NCBI RefSeq assembly: GCF_000833025.1
Contig: NZ_CP010817.1
Coordinates: 1,116,001-1,180,000, forward strand
DNA: 64,000 nucleotides
Direction of reading: 5' to 3'
Source: Myroides profundi
GTDB lineage: Bacteria > Bacteroidota > Bacteroidia > Flavobacteriales > Flavobacteriaceae
Below are positions 39,282 through 48,164 of this stretch, in pieces. Under the pieces are notes generated by a model. It was given only the letters and a program-made list of their open reading frames with translations, had not been told where the DNA came from and made no database searches. Both the position numbers and the translations under genes were made by a program. Numbering within the stretch: the stretch's first letter is position 1; the number at the start of each line of letters is the position of its first letter.

Positions 39282-40349
39282 ATGAAAAACAAAGCATTAG
39301 TAGTAGGCGTTAGTGGTATTGCTGGTAGTAATCTAGCAAAAGAACTTATCGCTCAAAATTGGACAGTATATGGATTGGCAAGAAACCCAAAAAGAATTAT
39401 AGATGGAGTCATTCCCATTGCTGCGGACTTATTAGACACAGAAGGTTTAGCTGTAGCCATACAAGATATAGCTCCTACCCATGTTTACTTTACCACATGG
39501 ATGCGTAAGGACACGGAGGCAGAGAATATTATTGTCAATGCTACTTTAGTTAGGAATTTACTAGATGTATTATCTTCTAAACAGAGCGTAAAGCATGTAG
39601 GCTTAGTAACTGGATTAAAACATTATTTAGGACCATTTGAATCTTATGTGAAGTCTGGTATCTTACCTATTACACCAGTTAGAGAAGAACACCCTCGATT
39701 AGAATTAGAGAATTTCTATTATGCGCAAGAAGATGAGGTGTATAAAGCATCTGAGCGAGACGGTTTTACTTGGAGTATACACAGACCTCATACTTTGATA
39801 GGACATGCAGTAGGTAATCTGATGAATATGGGAATTACACTTGCTGTGTATGCGAGTATATGTAAGGAAGAAGGACTTCCTATGGTTTGGCCAGGATCAG
39901 AAGCACAGTGGAATGGGGTATCAGATGTAACGGATGTAAGCGTATTAGCAAAACAGTTGGTATGGGCATCCACTACAGATACAGCTAAGAATCAAGCCTT
40001 CAATGTTACCAATGGAGATGTGTTTAGATGGAAGTGGCTATGGGAAGAAATAGCTAATTACTTTGACATACCTTTTGAAGGGTATAAGGATACTATCAGA
40101 CCATTAGAAGCAACCTTGTTACAGAAGAGTGAGGTATGGCAGACTATTATAGCGAAGCATAAACTACAATCAATGGATTTAGGTACATTAGTATCTCCAT
40201 GGCATACAGACGCAGACTTAGGTCGTCCCATAGAAGTGATTACTGATATGTCTAAGAGTAGGAAATTAGGCTTTACAACTTATAAACCTACAAAAGACTC
40301 TTTTATAGAATTATTCGAACAATTAAAAGCAGAACGCCTTATACCATAA
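39282..40349 (+). CDS. SDR family oxidoreductase (PRISE/progesterone 5-beta-reductase-like)
   Basis: 355 aa with an N-terminal Rossmann fold: GVSGIAGSNLAKEL (GxxGxxG) and an NADP-favouring GLARNPKR after beta-2. Plant PRISE-like enone reductases share the VTGLKHYLGPFE and WSIHRPHTLIG segments seen here. In bacteria these reduce small enones; the natural substrate is unknown. Sits 90 nt after the Crp/Fnr gene with the operators listed above. Confidence 0.9.
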   Translation: MKNKALVVGVSGIAGSNLAKELIAQNWTVYGLARNPKRIIDGVIPIAADLLDTEGLAVAIQDIAPTHVYFTTWMRKDTEAENIIVNATLVRNLLDVLSSKQSVKHVGLVTGLKHYLGPFESYVKSGILPITPVREEHPRLELENFYYAQEDEVYKASERDGFTWSIHRPHTLIGHAVGNLMNMGITLAVYASICKEEGLPMVWPGSEAQWNGVSDVTDVSVLAKQLVWASTTDTAKNQAFNVTNGDVFRWKWLWEEIANYFDIPFEGYKDTIRPLEATLLQKSEVWQTIIAKHKLQSMDLGTLVSPWHTDADLGRPIEVITDMSKSRKLGFTTYKPTKDSFIELFEQLKAERLIP

Positions 40350-40358
40350 AATAGAATT

Positions 40359-40382
40359 AAGCAGACTTCGGTCTGCTTTTTT
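40359..40382 (+). terminator. Terminator after the SDR gene
   Basis: 8-bp stem AAGCAGAC / GTCTGCTT closed by a TTCG tetraloop and followed by Ts. Confidence 0.93.
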
Positions 40383-40701
40383 ATTGGTGTTATTTTAACC
40401 CAGAATAAGCGTTAGCCAAATACTACAAAGCAATTCTACTTCATATCTCTTTCATTAGCTCTAAAACCATACTATAGTATGCTTGTATCACTAATTCAGA
40501 GCTATTTTGTATAATTACTTTTCGTTTATCTGTCTATCATTGATTCTGGGTTTAATCAATTTTCTTTAAACTGGACTATCTCGCTTGCTGATTATAGTTG
40601 TATTTTTGTAAGAAATAATTTAAGAAGCACAGATGTATATTTTCCTTGTCTTATGGAAGTAAACAGATAAGAGTATAGAAGTGTTTTCTCATTTCATTAT
40701 C
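40383..40701. other. Intergenic region before the pyridoxal kinase gene
   Basis: No gene. Contains an exact -7 box TATTTTTG at 40601-40608 that may drive pdxY, a TAGCCAAA at 40413-40420 (complement of the repeat-locus loop motif) and a distant 10-bp inverted pair AACCCAGAAT / ATTCTGGGTT. Confidence 0.5.
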
Positions 40702-41550
40702 ATGACAAATAACACAATAGAACCTCATATTATATCCATACAGAGTACTGTCTCTACTGGGTATGTGGGGAATAACTCAGCCAGTTTTGCGATACAGCTT
40801 CACGGAATTAATTGTGTAGCGATGCCTACCATTCTTTTATCAAGTCATACAGATAAGCCTGTTTATTATGGAGAGGCTGTACCTAAAGAATTATTCGAAA
40901 AGTTGGCTCGTGGAGTATTAGAAATTAATACAGCACAACTTACGCAGTATGTAGTAAGTGGTTACTTAAAAAGCAAAGAGATAATAGATGCGACAGCACA
41001 GTTTATAAAACAATTAAAAGCAGAGCATACTATCACCTATATTTATGACCCCGTATTTGGAGATACACGTACAGACGGGCTATATATTCCTAAAGAACAA
41101 GCAGATTATTCTAAAGAGCGATTATTAGCGTTAAGTGATATCTTAACCCCTAATCACTTCGAATTAGAATACCTTTTAGGCAAGCGTATAACGAATGAGC
41201 AAGAACTAATAGAAGCGGTACAGACAGATGAGGTATTGTCTTCTAAAATCATTGTTTTGACTACAGCCGAAATGAAAGAGAATATTAATCATCAAGTAGA
41301 AGTCATCTTGATTAATGAAGGTAAGTTGACTCATTTTTATGCTGATAATATACCTGTAGAAGTAGTAGGAACAGGAGATTTGTTCACAGGAACACTCGCA
41401 GCACAGCTAACGAAGGGTCGTACGATAGAAGAAGCTATACAGATTAGTATGAACTTCTTGTCTGAAGTATTGAGATATGTTCATCAGCACGGATTGAAAG
41501 AGATGAATGCTATGGCTATCTTACAAGCGCAAGGAGTATTACAAGTATAA
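40702..41550 (+). CDS. pdxY: Pyridoxal/pyridoxamine kinase PdxY-like
   Basis: Phosphorylates pyridoxal (B6 salvage). 282 aa from the ATG at 40702; a GTG 21 nt earlier is in frame but homologues begin near IISIQSTV. Ribokinase-like fold: N-terminal STVSTGYVGNNSASFAIQLHG, the ILTPNHFELEYLLG segment, and the anion hole/catalytic VVGTGDLFTGTLAAQL with Asp as base. Single gene with its own terminator. Confidence 0.93.
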   Translation: MTNNTIEPHIISIQSTVSTGYVGNNSASFAIQLHGINCVAMPTILLSSHTDKPVYYGEAVPKELFEKLARGVLEINTAQLTQYVVSGYLKSKEIIDATAQFIKQLKAEHTITYIYDPVFGDTRTDGLYIPKEQADYSKERLLALSDILTPNHFELEYLLGKRITNEQELIEAVQTDEVLSSKIIVLTTAEMKENINHQVEVILINEGKLTHFYADNIPVEVVGTGDLFTGTLAAQLTKGRTIEEAIQISMNFLSEVLRYVHQHGLKEMNAMAILQAQGVLQV

Positions 41551-41552
41551 TG

Positions 41553-41577
41553 AAGCAGGTATTTACCTGCTTTTTTT
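41553..41577 (+). terminator. Terminator after pdxY
   Basis: 8-bp stem AAGCAGGT / ACCTGCTT with an ATTT loop and a T run. Confidence 0.92.
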
Positions 41578-41915
41578 GTGAATTATACGAACGGTGTTTA
41601 TAGTCAGATTTGTATTGCTATCTTTGTCAGCGAATTATTACGATAAAGCGTAATAAAAAGAGTATTCATATCTAAATCTGTTTGATGTCCGTATTATAGT
41701 CTATTTTCGAGTAAAAGCTATTCTTTAATGCTTACTTATATTGAGATCGTATGACGATTTTAATGCTTTAATATAAGTTGTTTACTTCACACTTTCTGTT
41801 AGAGAAGAGAGTAGTGAGGCAGATGTTATATGTTGTATAAGTTTCGAAAATATTAAATCTATTTTATAATGCGTTGTCCTGTACTATGGGACAAATAATA
41901 CGATATCGAATCAAC
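41578..41915. other. Intergenic region before the MutS2-like gene
   Basis: No gene. Small hairpin ATTACG / CGTAAT near 41638-41655 and a 10-bp direct repeat TTTAATGCTT at 41724 and 41759. No clear promoter box. Confidence 0.45.
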
Positions 41916-43811
41916 ATGATATTCCCTAATAATTACGAAGAAAAATGCGGTTTTAATGTAATCCGCGAAATGCTTATTGACAGATGTTTAAGTCCTTTTG
42001 GTGTAGAGAAAGTGAATCAACTAACCATTAAATATGATTATAACACAATCAATTACCAATTAGACCAAGTCAAAGAGTTTGTTCAACTACTGCAGATTGA
42101 GCGCAGTTTCCCATTAGATAACTATATAGACACCCGTACTATCGTAAATCAAGTAGTGGCAGATCAAGGACTGTGGTGTACCGCCGAAGAGTTTATGGCG
42201 ATTAAACACACACTATACAATGCCGAAAGGGTATTCCATATTATTACGCAGCAGACTAATGAAGTGTATCATTACCCAACAGTAGCCTTGATAGGGCAAG
42301 AGGTAGTATTGTTAAACGAACTATCAGAACGCATAGAGCAGGTCATTGATAAAAATGGATTGGTACGAGATAGCGCGTCTAAAGAGTTGGCTTCTATTCG
42401 AAAAGAAAAGATACAGGTAGCGAATGCTATACAGAAGAAGTTTGATTCTATCTGGCGAAAAGCGCAAGCATCAGGACTGACAGATAATGAGATGTCTGCA
42501 AGTATAAGGGATGGGCGTATGGTTATCCCTGTCACAGCCTCATTTAAGCGCAGGTTTAAAGGGGTAGTACACGATGAGTCTCGTTCTGGTAAAACTGTTT
42601 TTATAGAGCCAGAAGAATTAGTAAAAGAGAATACACGCCTATTTGTTTTAGAACAAGATGAGCGAAGAGAAGTAGTGCGAGTATTGATGGAGATGACAGA
42701 TGTTATTAGAAAGCAGTATTTACCTTTAGTGAAACTGTATAACTTCATTGGAGAAGTTGACTTGATTAGAGCGAAGGCATTGTTAGCAGAGAAGATAGGT
42801 GGAGTTAAGCCAGTCTTTGAAAACAAACAGCAGATTTGCTTTAAGCAAGCGTATCATCCTATCTTACAGATTAGTCTAAAAGCACAAGATAAAGAGCTTA
42901 ATCCACTGCATATTACTTTAGAGGGAGATAATCGTATATTGGTGGTATCAGGTGCCAACTCAGGTGGTAAGTCAGTTACGCTAAAGACAGTAGCTCTATT
43001 ACAATATATGCTTCAGTGTGGATTATTGATCCCTGTACATACAGATTCTAAGGCAGGTGTATTTGAGCATTTGTTTATGGACATAGGAGATGGGCAGAGC
43101 ATAGAGAATAATCTGAGTACCTATACTTCACATTTAAATAATATGAAGTTGTTCTTAGAACATACTAATGAGAAAACCTTGATTCTAATAGATGAATTCG
43201 GGGGAGGTACAGAACCAGAATTGGGAGGAGCGATAGCAGAAAGTATCTTAGAACAGCTAAATCATCGCAGTTGTTTTGGTATTATCACTACGCATTTCTA
43301 TAATCTAAAAGGGTTTGCACAGCGCACTATAGGTTTGCAAAACGGAGCTATGCTATATGACTTTAAAGAAATGAAACCATTATATCAGTTGTCTCAAGGA
43401 CATCCGGGAAGTTCTTATGCCTTAGATGTAGCCAGAAGAATAGGTCTGTCAGAAGAGATATTAATCAATGCTTCGCATAAGATAGAGGCAGATTATTTAA
43501 TGATAGAACAACAGTTACAAGAAGTTGTCGCTGAAAAAGTAGCAGAATTAAAGCGAAAAGAACAAGAATTTGATATCAGGGAGGAAGAACTTTCTATAGT
43601 AGAAGCTGATAAGTCTACACCTATTCAGAAGGAGGAAGTAATAGTGCCAATAAGTACAGAGCCTATCCCATTAATCGTAGGAGATATCGTGAAGAGAGAG
43701 GGGAAAGGTAAGCAAGGTACTATACTCGAGATACGTGGCAATAAAGCGACTGTGTTAATCGAGAGCATGAAGTTTACTTTTAAATTGGAAGAGTTAGTAG
43801 TAATTAATTAA
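41916..43811 (+). CDS. MutS2-like DNA mismatch/branch-recognition ATPase without Smr domain
   Basis: 631 aa from the ATG at 41916 (MIFPNNYEEKCGF); the frame opens 14 codons earlier. MutS core and clamp domains with VPVTASFKRRFKGVVHDESRSGKTVFIEP, ATPase with Walker A GANSGGKS at about 346-353 and Walker B LILIDEFGGGTEPE near 421-433, helical region, and a KOW-like end (VKREGKGKQGTILEIRG). Full MutS2 proteins carry a C-terminal Smr nuclease; none is visible before the stop. Function in recombination control or ribosome rescue is inferred from family only. Confidence 0.9.
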   Translation: MIFPNNYEEKCGFNVIREMLIDRCLSPFGVEKVNQLTIKYDYNTINYQLDQVKEFVQLLQIERSFPLDNYIDTRTIVNQVVADQGLWCTAEEFMAIKHTLYNAERVFHIITQQTNEVYHYPTVALIGQEVVLLNELSERIEQVIDKNGLVRDSASKELASIRKEKIQVANAIQKKFDSIWRKAQASGLTDNEMSASIRDGRMVIPVTASFKRRFKGVVHDESRSGKTVFIEPEELVKENTRLFVLEQDERREVVRVLMEMTDVIRKQYLPLVKLYNFIGEVDLIRAKALLAEKIGGVKPVFENKQQICFKQAYHPILQISLKAQDKELNPLHITLEGDNRILVVSGANSGGKSVTLKTVALLQYMLQCGLLIPVHTDSKAGVFEHLFMDIGDGQSIENNLSTYTSHLNNMKLFLEHTNEKTLILIDEFGGGTEPELGGAIAESILEQLNHRSCFGIITTHFYNLKGFAQRTIGLQNGAMLYDFKEMKPLYQLSQGHPGSSYALDVARRIGLSEEILINASHKIEADYLMIEQQLQEVVAEKVAELKRKEQEFDIREEELSIVEADKSTPIQKEEVIVPISTEPIPLIVGDIVKREGKGKQGTILEIRGNKATVLIESMKFTFKLEELVVIN

Positions 43812-43826
43812 ATGAGATGAGAAGAA

Positions 43827-44357
43827 ATGAATAACAAGATAAGACAGGAAGAAACAAAGGACTATGACATAGTTTTTAATTTAGTAGAAAAAGCGTTTGA
43901 AACTGAAGAATTAAGTGATCATAGAGAGCAGTTTTTAGTAGAACGATTGAGACAATCGGACAGCTTTATACCAGAGTTATCATTAGTATATGAATGGGAC
44001 GGAAAGATAGTTGGGTATATCTTATTTACTACAGTAGATATAATAGGAAGTAATACTACCTATCAAGCTTTAGCGTTGGCTCCTGTAGCTGTTTTACCAG
44101 AGTTTCAAGGTAAAGGAATAGGAGGCGCTTTAATAGAGGAAGGGCATCGTCGTGCGAGAAACCTTGGTTATAAGTCAGTAGTTCTTTTAGGACATGCAAG
44201 TTATTACCCAAAGTTTGGATATGTACCGATGAAGAGTTATAATATTCGCTTGCCTTTTGATGTACCAGACGAATACTGTATGGCGTGTGAGTTAGTGCCT
44301 GATGGATTGAAGGGTGTAGAAGGAACAGTGAAATATTCTTCAGTTTTTGTGGAATAA
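43827..44357 (+). CDS. GNAT N-acetyltransferase, YhbS-like
   Basis: 176 aa. GNAT domain with acetyl-CoA loop PVAVLPEFQGKGIGGALIEEGHRRA (about 92-116) followed by LLGHASYYPKFGYVP, the YhbS hallmark. 15 nt after the MutS2-like gene, so possibly co-transcribed; ends at a strong terminator. Confidence 0.92.
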   Translation: MNNKIRQEETKDYDIVFNLVEKAFETEELSDHREQFLVERLRQSDSFIPELSLVYEWDGKIVGYILFTTVDIIGSNTTYQALALAPVAVLPEFQGKGIGGALIEEGHRRARNLGYKSVVLLGHASYYPKFGYVPMKSYNIRLPFDVPDEYCMACELVPDGLKGVEGTVKYSSVFVE

Positions 44358-44360
44358 TAA

Positions 44361-44394
44361 AAACAGGAGTATCTCTACTGAGGTACTCCTGTTT
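44361..44394. terminator. Bidirectional terminator between two GNAT genes
   Basis: 15-bp stem (44361-44375 / 44380-44394, one G-T pair) with a TACT loop between convergent genes. Confidence 0.92.
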
Positions 44395-44406
44395 CTTTAA
44401 TAAGTT

Positions 44407-45330
44407 TTATGTATGTGATAGCGAAGCTACCATAGTCTTCTGATCAGAGAATAAGTCTACTAATTCTTTGGTCACCATTAGTGTGATATCGTCATCTTCT
44501 TTATATAAGCTATAAGTAGCATGTGCTATCTCAGGGCTAAACGCAAAATAGACAGTCTGTGTCTCTTCTGTACAGCATGCATCTATTATAGCATCGAGTT
44601 GTTTGACATGGTGATCTCTTTGATAAATAGAATAGAGTGTCAGTTCACTTTCTTCTTGTTCATAGATGATAATGGCATCCAATGCCTTGCTGTAATAAAT
44701 AGAGTTTTTAAAACCAAAATCTAAATTAGCATAACAATAAAAGAAAGCTAAGCCTACATTTTTAGTATCTAGCCTATTATAGGTATATCCGTTTTTGACA
44801 TATTCTTCAAATAGAGCAAGGGATGTAGGATTGTCTAAATCTAATTTCTCTAAGCTCGATAGAGGAGAAGGTTCTGCATTCACCTTTAGTGTCGCTTGAT
44901 ATTCTTCTATAGGCACATAACCAAATTTTGGGTAGAAGTCCAATACTGCATCATTTGCAAACAAGAAGTAACCTATTACGATATCTTTATATTCTGCTTC
45001 TATATATTCTAATAAGAATCTTGATAAACCTTTGTTTTGATAAGCAGGGGCTGTCATTACAGTACCTAATTGTCCTGTTTTATACGTTTTATTATCCTTC
45101 GTTATTTCGAATAGGCTTAAAGTTGTATGTGCGACTATCTTATCTTCTTGGAATAAAGAAAATATGATACAGGCCTCTCCCCAATATCCCGATTGGTAAT
45201 ATCCTTCGAAGTCAAACTCCCACACCTTCTGACACATTCTATTGAACTCTTTTCGTTTTTGTTCATCATCTTGATAGTTGATATATAGGGTGTAAGATGT
45301 ATCTTTTATAATTACTGATTTACTGGTCAT
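44407..45330 (-). CDS. GNAT N-acetyltransferase with a C-terminal extension
   Basis: 307 aa. N-terminal GNAT domain (about 40-155) with LGTVMTAPAYQNKGLSRFLLEYIEAEY and FYPKFGYVPI. The remaining 150 residues form an extra domain resembling a second, degenerate GNAT or Eis-like arm; no motif decides. It is divergent from the AraC regulator, which may control it. Confidence 0.85.
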   Translation of the reverse strand: MTSKSVIIKDTSYTLYINYQDDEQKRKEFNRMCQKVWEFDFEGYYQSGYWGEACIIFSLFQEDKIVAHTTLSLFEITKDNKTYKTGQLGTVMTAPAYQNKGLSRFLLEYIEAEYKDIVIGYFLFANDAVLDFYPKFGYVPIEEYQATLKVNAEPSPLSSLEKLDLDNPTSLALFEEYVKNGYTYNRLDTKNVGLAFFYCYANLDFGFKNSIYYSKALDAIIIYEQEESELTLYSIYQRDHHVKQLDAIIDACCTEETQTVYFAFSPEIAHATYSLYKEDDDITLMVTKELVDLFSDQKTMVASLSHT

Positions 45331-45424
45331 AATCCTTTTTTATTTGATGCAAAGTTCTGAATAAGACCTTATTTATCTATTGACAGTATTGTTTTATAAA
45401 TGTGCAATAAGTTGTTTTTATTGT

Positions 45425-45432
45425 TAACTTTG
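45425..45432 (+). promoter_or_regulatory. -7 promoter box of the second AraC gene
   Basis: TAACTTTG, exact consensus, 16 nt before the ATG. Confidence 0.5.
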
Positions 45433-45448
45433 ACTTATTAAATACAGT

Positions 45449-46273
45449 GTGATGAGTCAGTATTTCCCTATTCAGATTATAACATCGGATAGTATTATTC
45501 CTTCTTTATTCTCTACTACCACATATAGAGAGAAAGGAATACTGCTGTCTTATTGTATGGAGGGAAGTAATGAACTCAAAGTTGACAACCGTACAGAAGA
45601 GTTCACGGTAGGTTCTCTATTGACGGTATTTCCACAGCGTTTGTTCTCTATTCCTACTACAGAAAGCAAGGGGAAGTATCTATGTGTGCTGTTTGATCTG
45701 GATAGTATAAAGGATCTTATTCTACCTACTAATTATCAGTTTTTAAACGAGCTGGTCAGACATCCTATTATTCATTTGAATGAAGGTGATCAAAAAGTGT
45801 TTATAGATTACTATCAGTTATTGCTGGCCAATCGCAGTACAGATACATCTGTGTTTTATCCTGATGCGATGAAGTATTTATTGTATTCTTTAATCGCTCA
45901 TATCAACCGATTTTATGAACAAGATGAGGTAAAGTTGAAGCCAAGTTCGAAGAAAGAAACAACTGTTTTTAGACTGTATAATTTGGTTCATCAGCATTAT
46001 TTAGCTGAGCGCACAGTACAGTTCTACGCTGATCAACTAAAGCTCACTCCTAAGTACCTAACGACTTTGGTACGCAGGCAGACGGGCAAAACGGTATCTG
46101 CGATTATTAATGAGCTAGTACTCACTCAAGCGCAGTCTTACCTTATCGCAACGGATAAACCTATCTACACAATAGCTGAAGAGCTTCATTTCTTAGATGC
46201 GACTAGCTTCTGTCGTTATTTTAAAAAATCTACAGGTCTATCTCCCTTGGCGTATAGACAAGCACATCTATAA
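45449..46273 (+). CDS. AraC family transcriptional regulator
   Basis: 274 aa. N-terminal cupin-like effector domain (about 15-150, with GSLLTVFPQRLFSIP), then the AraC HTH pair: FYADQLKLTPKYLTTLVRRQTGKTVSAIINELVL and IYTIAEELHFLDATSFCRYFKKSTGLSPLAYR. This is the group common in Flavobacteriaceae where the regulator acts on a neighbouring gene; the adjacent divergent acetyltransferase is a candidate target, by position only. Confidence 0.93.
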   Translation: MMSQYFPIQIITSDSIIPSLFSTTTYREKGILLSYCMEGSNELKVDNRTEEFTVGSLLTVFPQRLFSIPTTESKGKYLCVLFDLDSIKDLILPTNYQFLNELVRHPIIHLNEGDQKVFIDYYQLLLANRSTDTSVFYPDAMKYLLYSLIAHINRFYEQDEVKLKPSSKKETTVFRLYNLVHQHYLAERTVQFYADQLKLTPKYLTTLVRRQTGKTVSAIINELVLTQAQSYLIATDKPIYTIAEELHFLDATSFCRYFKKSTGLSPLAYRQAHL

Positions 46274-46933
46274 GCACTCAGTTTAGAGGCAAGTATATTC
46301 ATTCTTTTAGGAGTAAACTTAGAAATGCTCTTGAGGCAATTTACTTTTTATATGGGGTTAATTCAATTTTATTTGAAGTAGAATCTTCAGTGATTTTTTG
46401 TATTAGATCAGAGGAGAATAGCAGGAGAGTAAAAGAACATTTCTTGGACAAACAATATCTCTAGTCCACCATTCTCGGGTTATTGTCCATGTATTGTCGA
46501 AGGAAATCAAAACAATACTTGTATTTACTAGGGTTAAGAGCTGTTTTATGTTTTAATAGATTTGATGTTGTTTTGATTTAATGTATTGATATGTAGTGTT
46601 TTAATTGTTTTTTGATGCTAAAAAAAATGTACCTCTTTTTTAAAATATTAATGTGATAGAAGCTATTTTTAGGGTGTTTTTGTAAAAAAATGAGTAAATA
46701 AAATATTTAAGAGCCATTTTTAGAACGCTTTTTTAGTGAAAAATAAAAAAAATGAGATGCTTTTTTTAGTGTGTTGTTGTAGAAGGAATACTGTGCTTAT
46801 CAAAAATAGGGAGTGAGCTCTAAAACAATTTTTAAATAAAATGAAGCTTAGGGGATTGTTCTAAATTATAGCAAAATAAGCAGTAAAGAATTGATAGCTA
46901 TTTCGTTGAGATAAAAATTAATATCTTTGGGAT
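46274..46933. other. 660-bp AT-rich intergenic region
   Basis: No gene. Very AT-rich on its right half. Around 46447-46500 there is a loose 11-bp periodicity (YATTSTC-like units) with a nearby inverted GGACAA / TTGTCC pair, possibly a decayed member of the repeat family described at 3824. The -7 box of the next gene is at 46922. Confidence 0.5.
46922..46929 (+). promoter_or_regulatory. -7 promoter box giving a leaderless or near-leaderless mRNA
   Basis: TATCTTTG, exact consensus, ends only 4 nt before the ATG at 46934, so the transcript should begin at or next to the start codon. Confidence 0.55.
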
Positions 46934-47431
46934 ATGAGTGAAGTGAGTAGAATACATTCTTTTAAACCTGTGGTGTTTGATGAGGCTAAAGTGTTGATAT
47001 TGGGTACGATGCCAAGTATTAAATCGTTAGACTTTCAGGAGTATTACGGCAATAAGCAGAATGTGTTTTGGAAGATATTATTTAGTGTTTTTCAAGAAGA
47101 GTATAGTGATGTGTATAAGGATAAGCTCGATTTGCTTCAGCGAAATGGTATTGCCTTATGGGATGTCTTGCAGTCTTGTGAACGCAAGAGTAGCTTAGAC
47201 AGTGATATCATAGCAGAAGAAGCTAACGATATCAAGGGATTACTGATAGAATATCCTAATATTCGTACAATCGTATTCTCTAGTCAAAAGGCAAGACAAT
47301 ATTTCGACAAATACATAGGGCAGATAGAGGGAGTATCTTTACTAACTTTACCTTCGCCGAGTGGAGCAAATGCAAGAATGAGTTTTCAAGAGAAAGTGGC
47401 GCATTGGCAAGAATTAAAAAATAAAGTATGA
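46934..47431 (+). CDS. DNA-deoxyinosine / mismatch DNA glycosylase (UDG superfamily)
   Basis: 165 aa. Uracil-DNA-glycosylase superfamily, family 6 (hypoxanthine-DNA glycosylase) type: motif 1 LGTMPSIKSLDFQEYYGNKQNVFWKIL and motif 2 TLPSPSGANA near residue 140. Removes deaminated bases from DNA. The stop overlaps the next ATG (4 nt), so it is translationally coupled to the DUF2461 gene. Confidence 0.88.
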   Translation: MSEVSRIHSFKPVVFDEAKVLILGTMPSIKSLDFQEYYGNKQNVFWKILFSVFQEEYSDVYKDKLDLLQRNGIALWDVLQSCERKSSLDSDIIAEEANDIKGLLIEYPNIRTIVFSSQKARQYFDKYIGQIEGVSLLTLPSPSGANARMSFQEKVAHWQELKNKV

Positions 47432-48102
47432 AACAGTTAAAAAAAGAACATATAGACTTCTTAGTGACGTTAAGTCAAAATAATAATAAACCTTGGTTTG
47501 CAGATCATAAGCCTGAGTTCGATAAGTTATTCGCTGAGGTGAAGGCTTTCTTTAAAGAAGTACACGATGAGATGTTACAGCATGATAGTATAGATCTGTT
47601 ACACGTACATCGCATCTATAGAGATGTACGCTTCTCGAAGGACAAGACACCTTATAAAACTTATTTTGGATTGCATTTAGGACGTACTAAACCGATGCTT
47701 AGAGGAGGGTATTATGTGAATATAGAGCCAGGTAGAAGTTTTGTAGGAGGTGGTTTTTGGGAGCCTAATAAAGAAGATTTATTACGTATCCGCAAGGAGA
47801 TCGCTATGGACGATAGTGAACTTCGTGAGATTATAGCAGAAGAACAATTCCATCAGTATTTTGGAGAACTACAAGGGGAGGAGCTAAAGACAGCTCCTAA
47901 GGGATTTGACAAGGAGCATCCCGCTATCGACTTATTGCGCAAGAAGCAGTATCTCGTGATGCGTTCATTCACAGATAAAGAGGTATTAGCACCTAGTTTT
48001 AAAGAGGAAGTAATCAAGACATTTATAGCGATGAGACCACTGTTTGACTATATGTCAGATGTACTGACTACTGATGTGAATGGAGTGAGTCTGTATGAGT
48101 AG
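47428..48102 (+). CDS. DUF2461 family protein
   Basis: 224 aa. Recognisable family pattern: NNKPWFADHKPEFDKLFAEVKAF near the start, HRIYRDVRFSKDKTPYKTYFGLHLGR and GGYYVNIEPGRSFVGGGFWEP. Function unknown in all members I know of. Overlaps the glycosylase gene by 4 nt. Confidence 0.9.
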   Translation: MKQLKKEHIDFLVTLSQNNNKPWFADHKPEFDKLFAEVKAFFKEVHDEMLQHDSIDLLHVHRIYRDVRFSKDKTPYKTYFGLHLGRTKPMLRGGYYVNIEPGRSFVGGGFWEPNKEDLLRIRKEIAMDDSELREIIAEEQFHQYFGELQGEELKTAPKGFDKEHPAIDLLRKKQYLVMRSFTDKEVLAPSFKEEVIKTFIAMRPLFDYMSDVLTTDVNGVSLYE

Positions 48103-48164
48103 AGGATTTTTGTGAAGGTGTTTTTTTGTGAAACCGTTTAGTCTATCATATTAATCAATAGTAT

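Noticed and set aside
40398..40551. 10-bp inverted pair AACCCAGAAT / ATTCTGGGTT
   Set aside because: Copies are about 140 bp apart with no enclosed gene; too short to call an insertion-sequence terminus.
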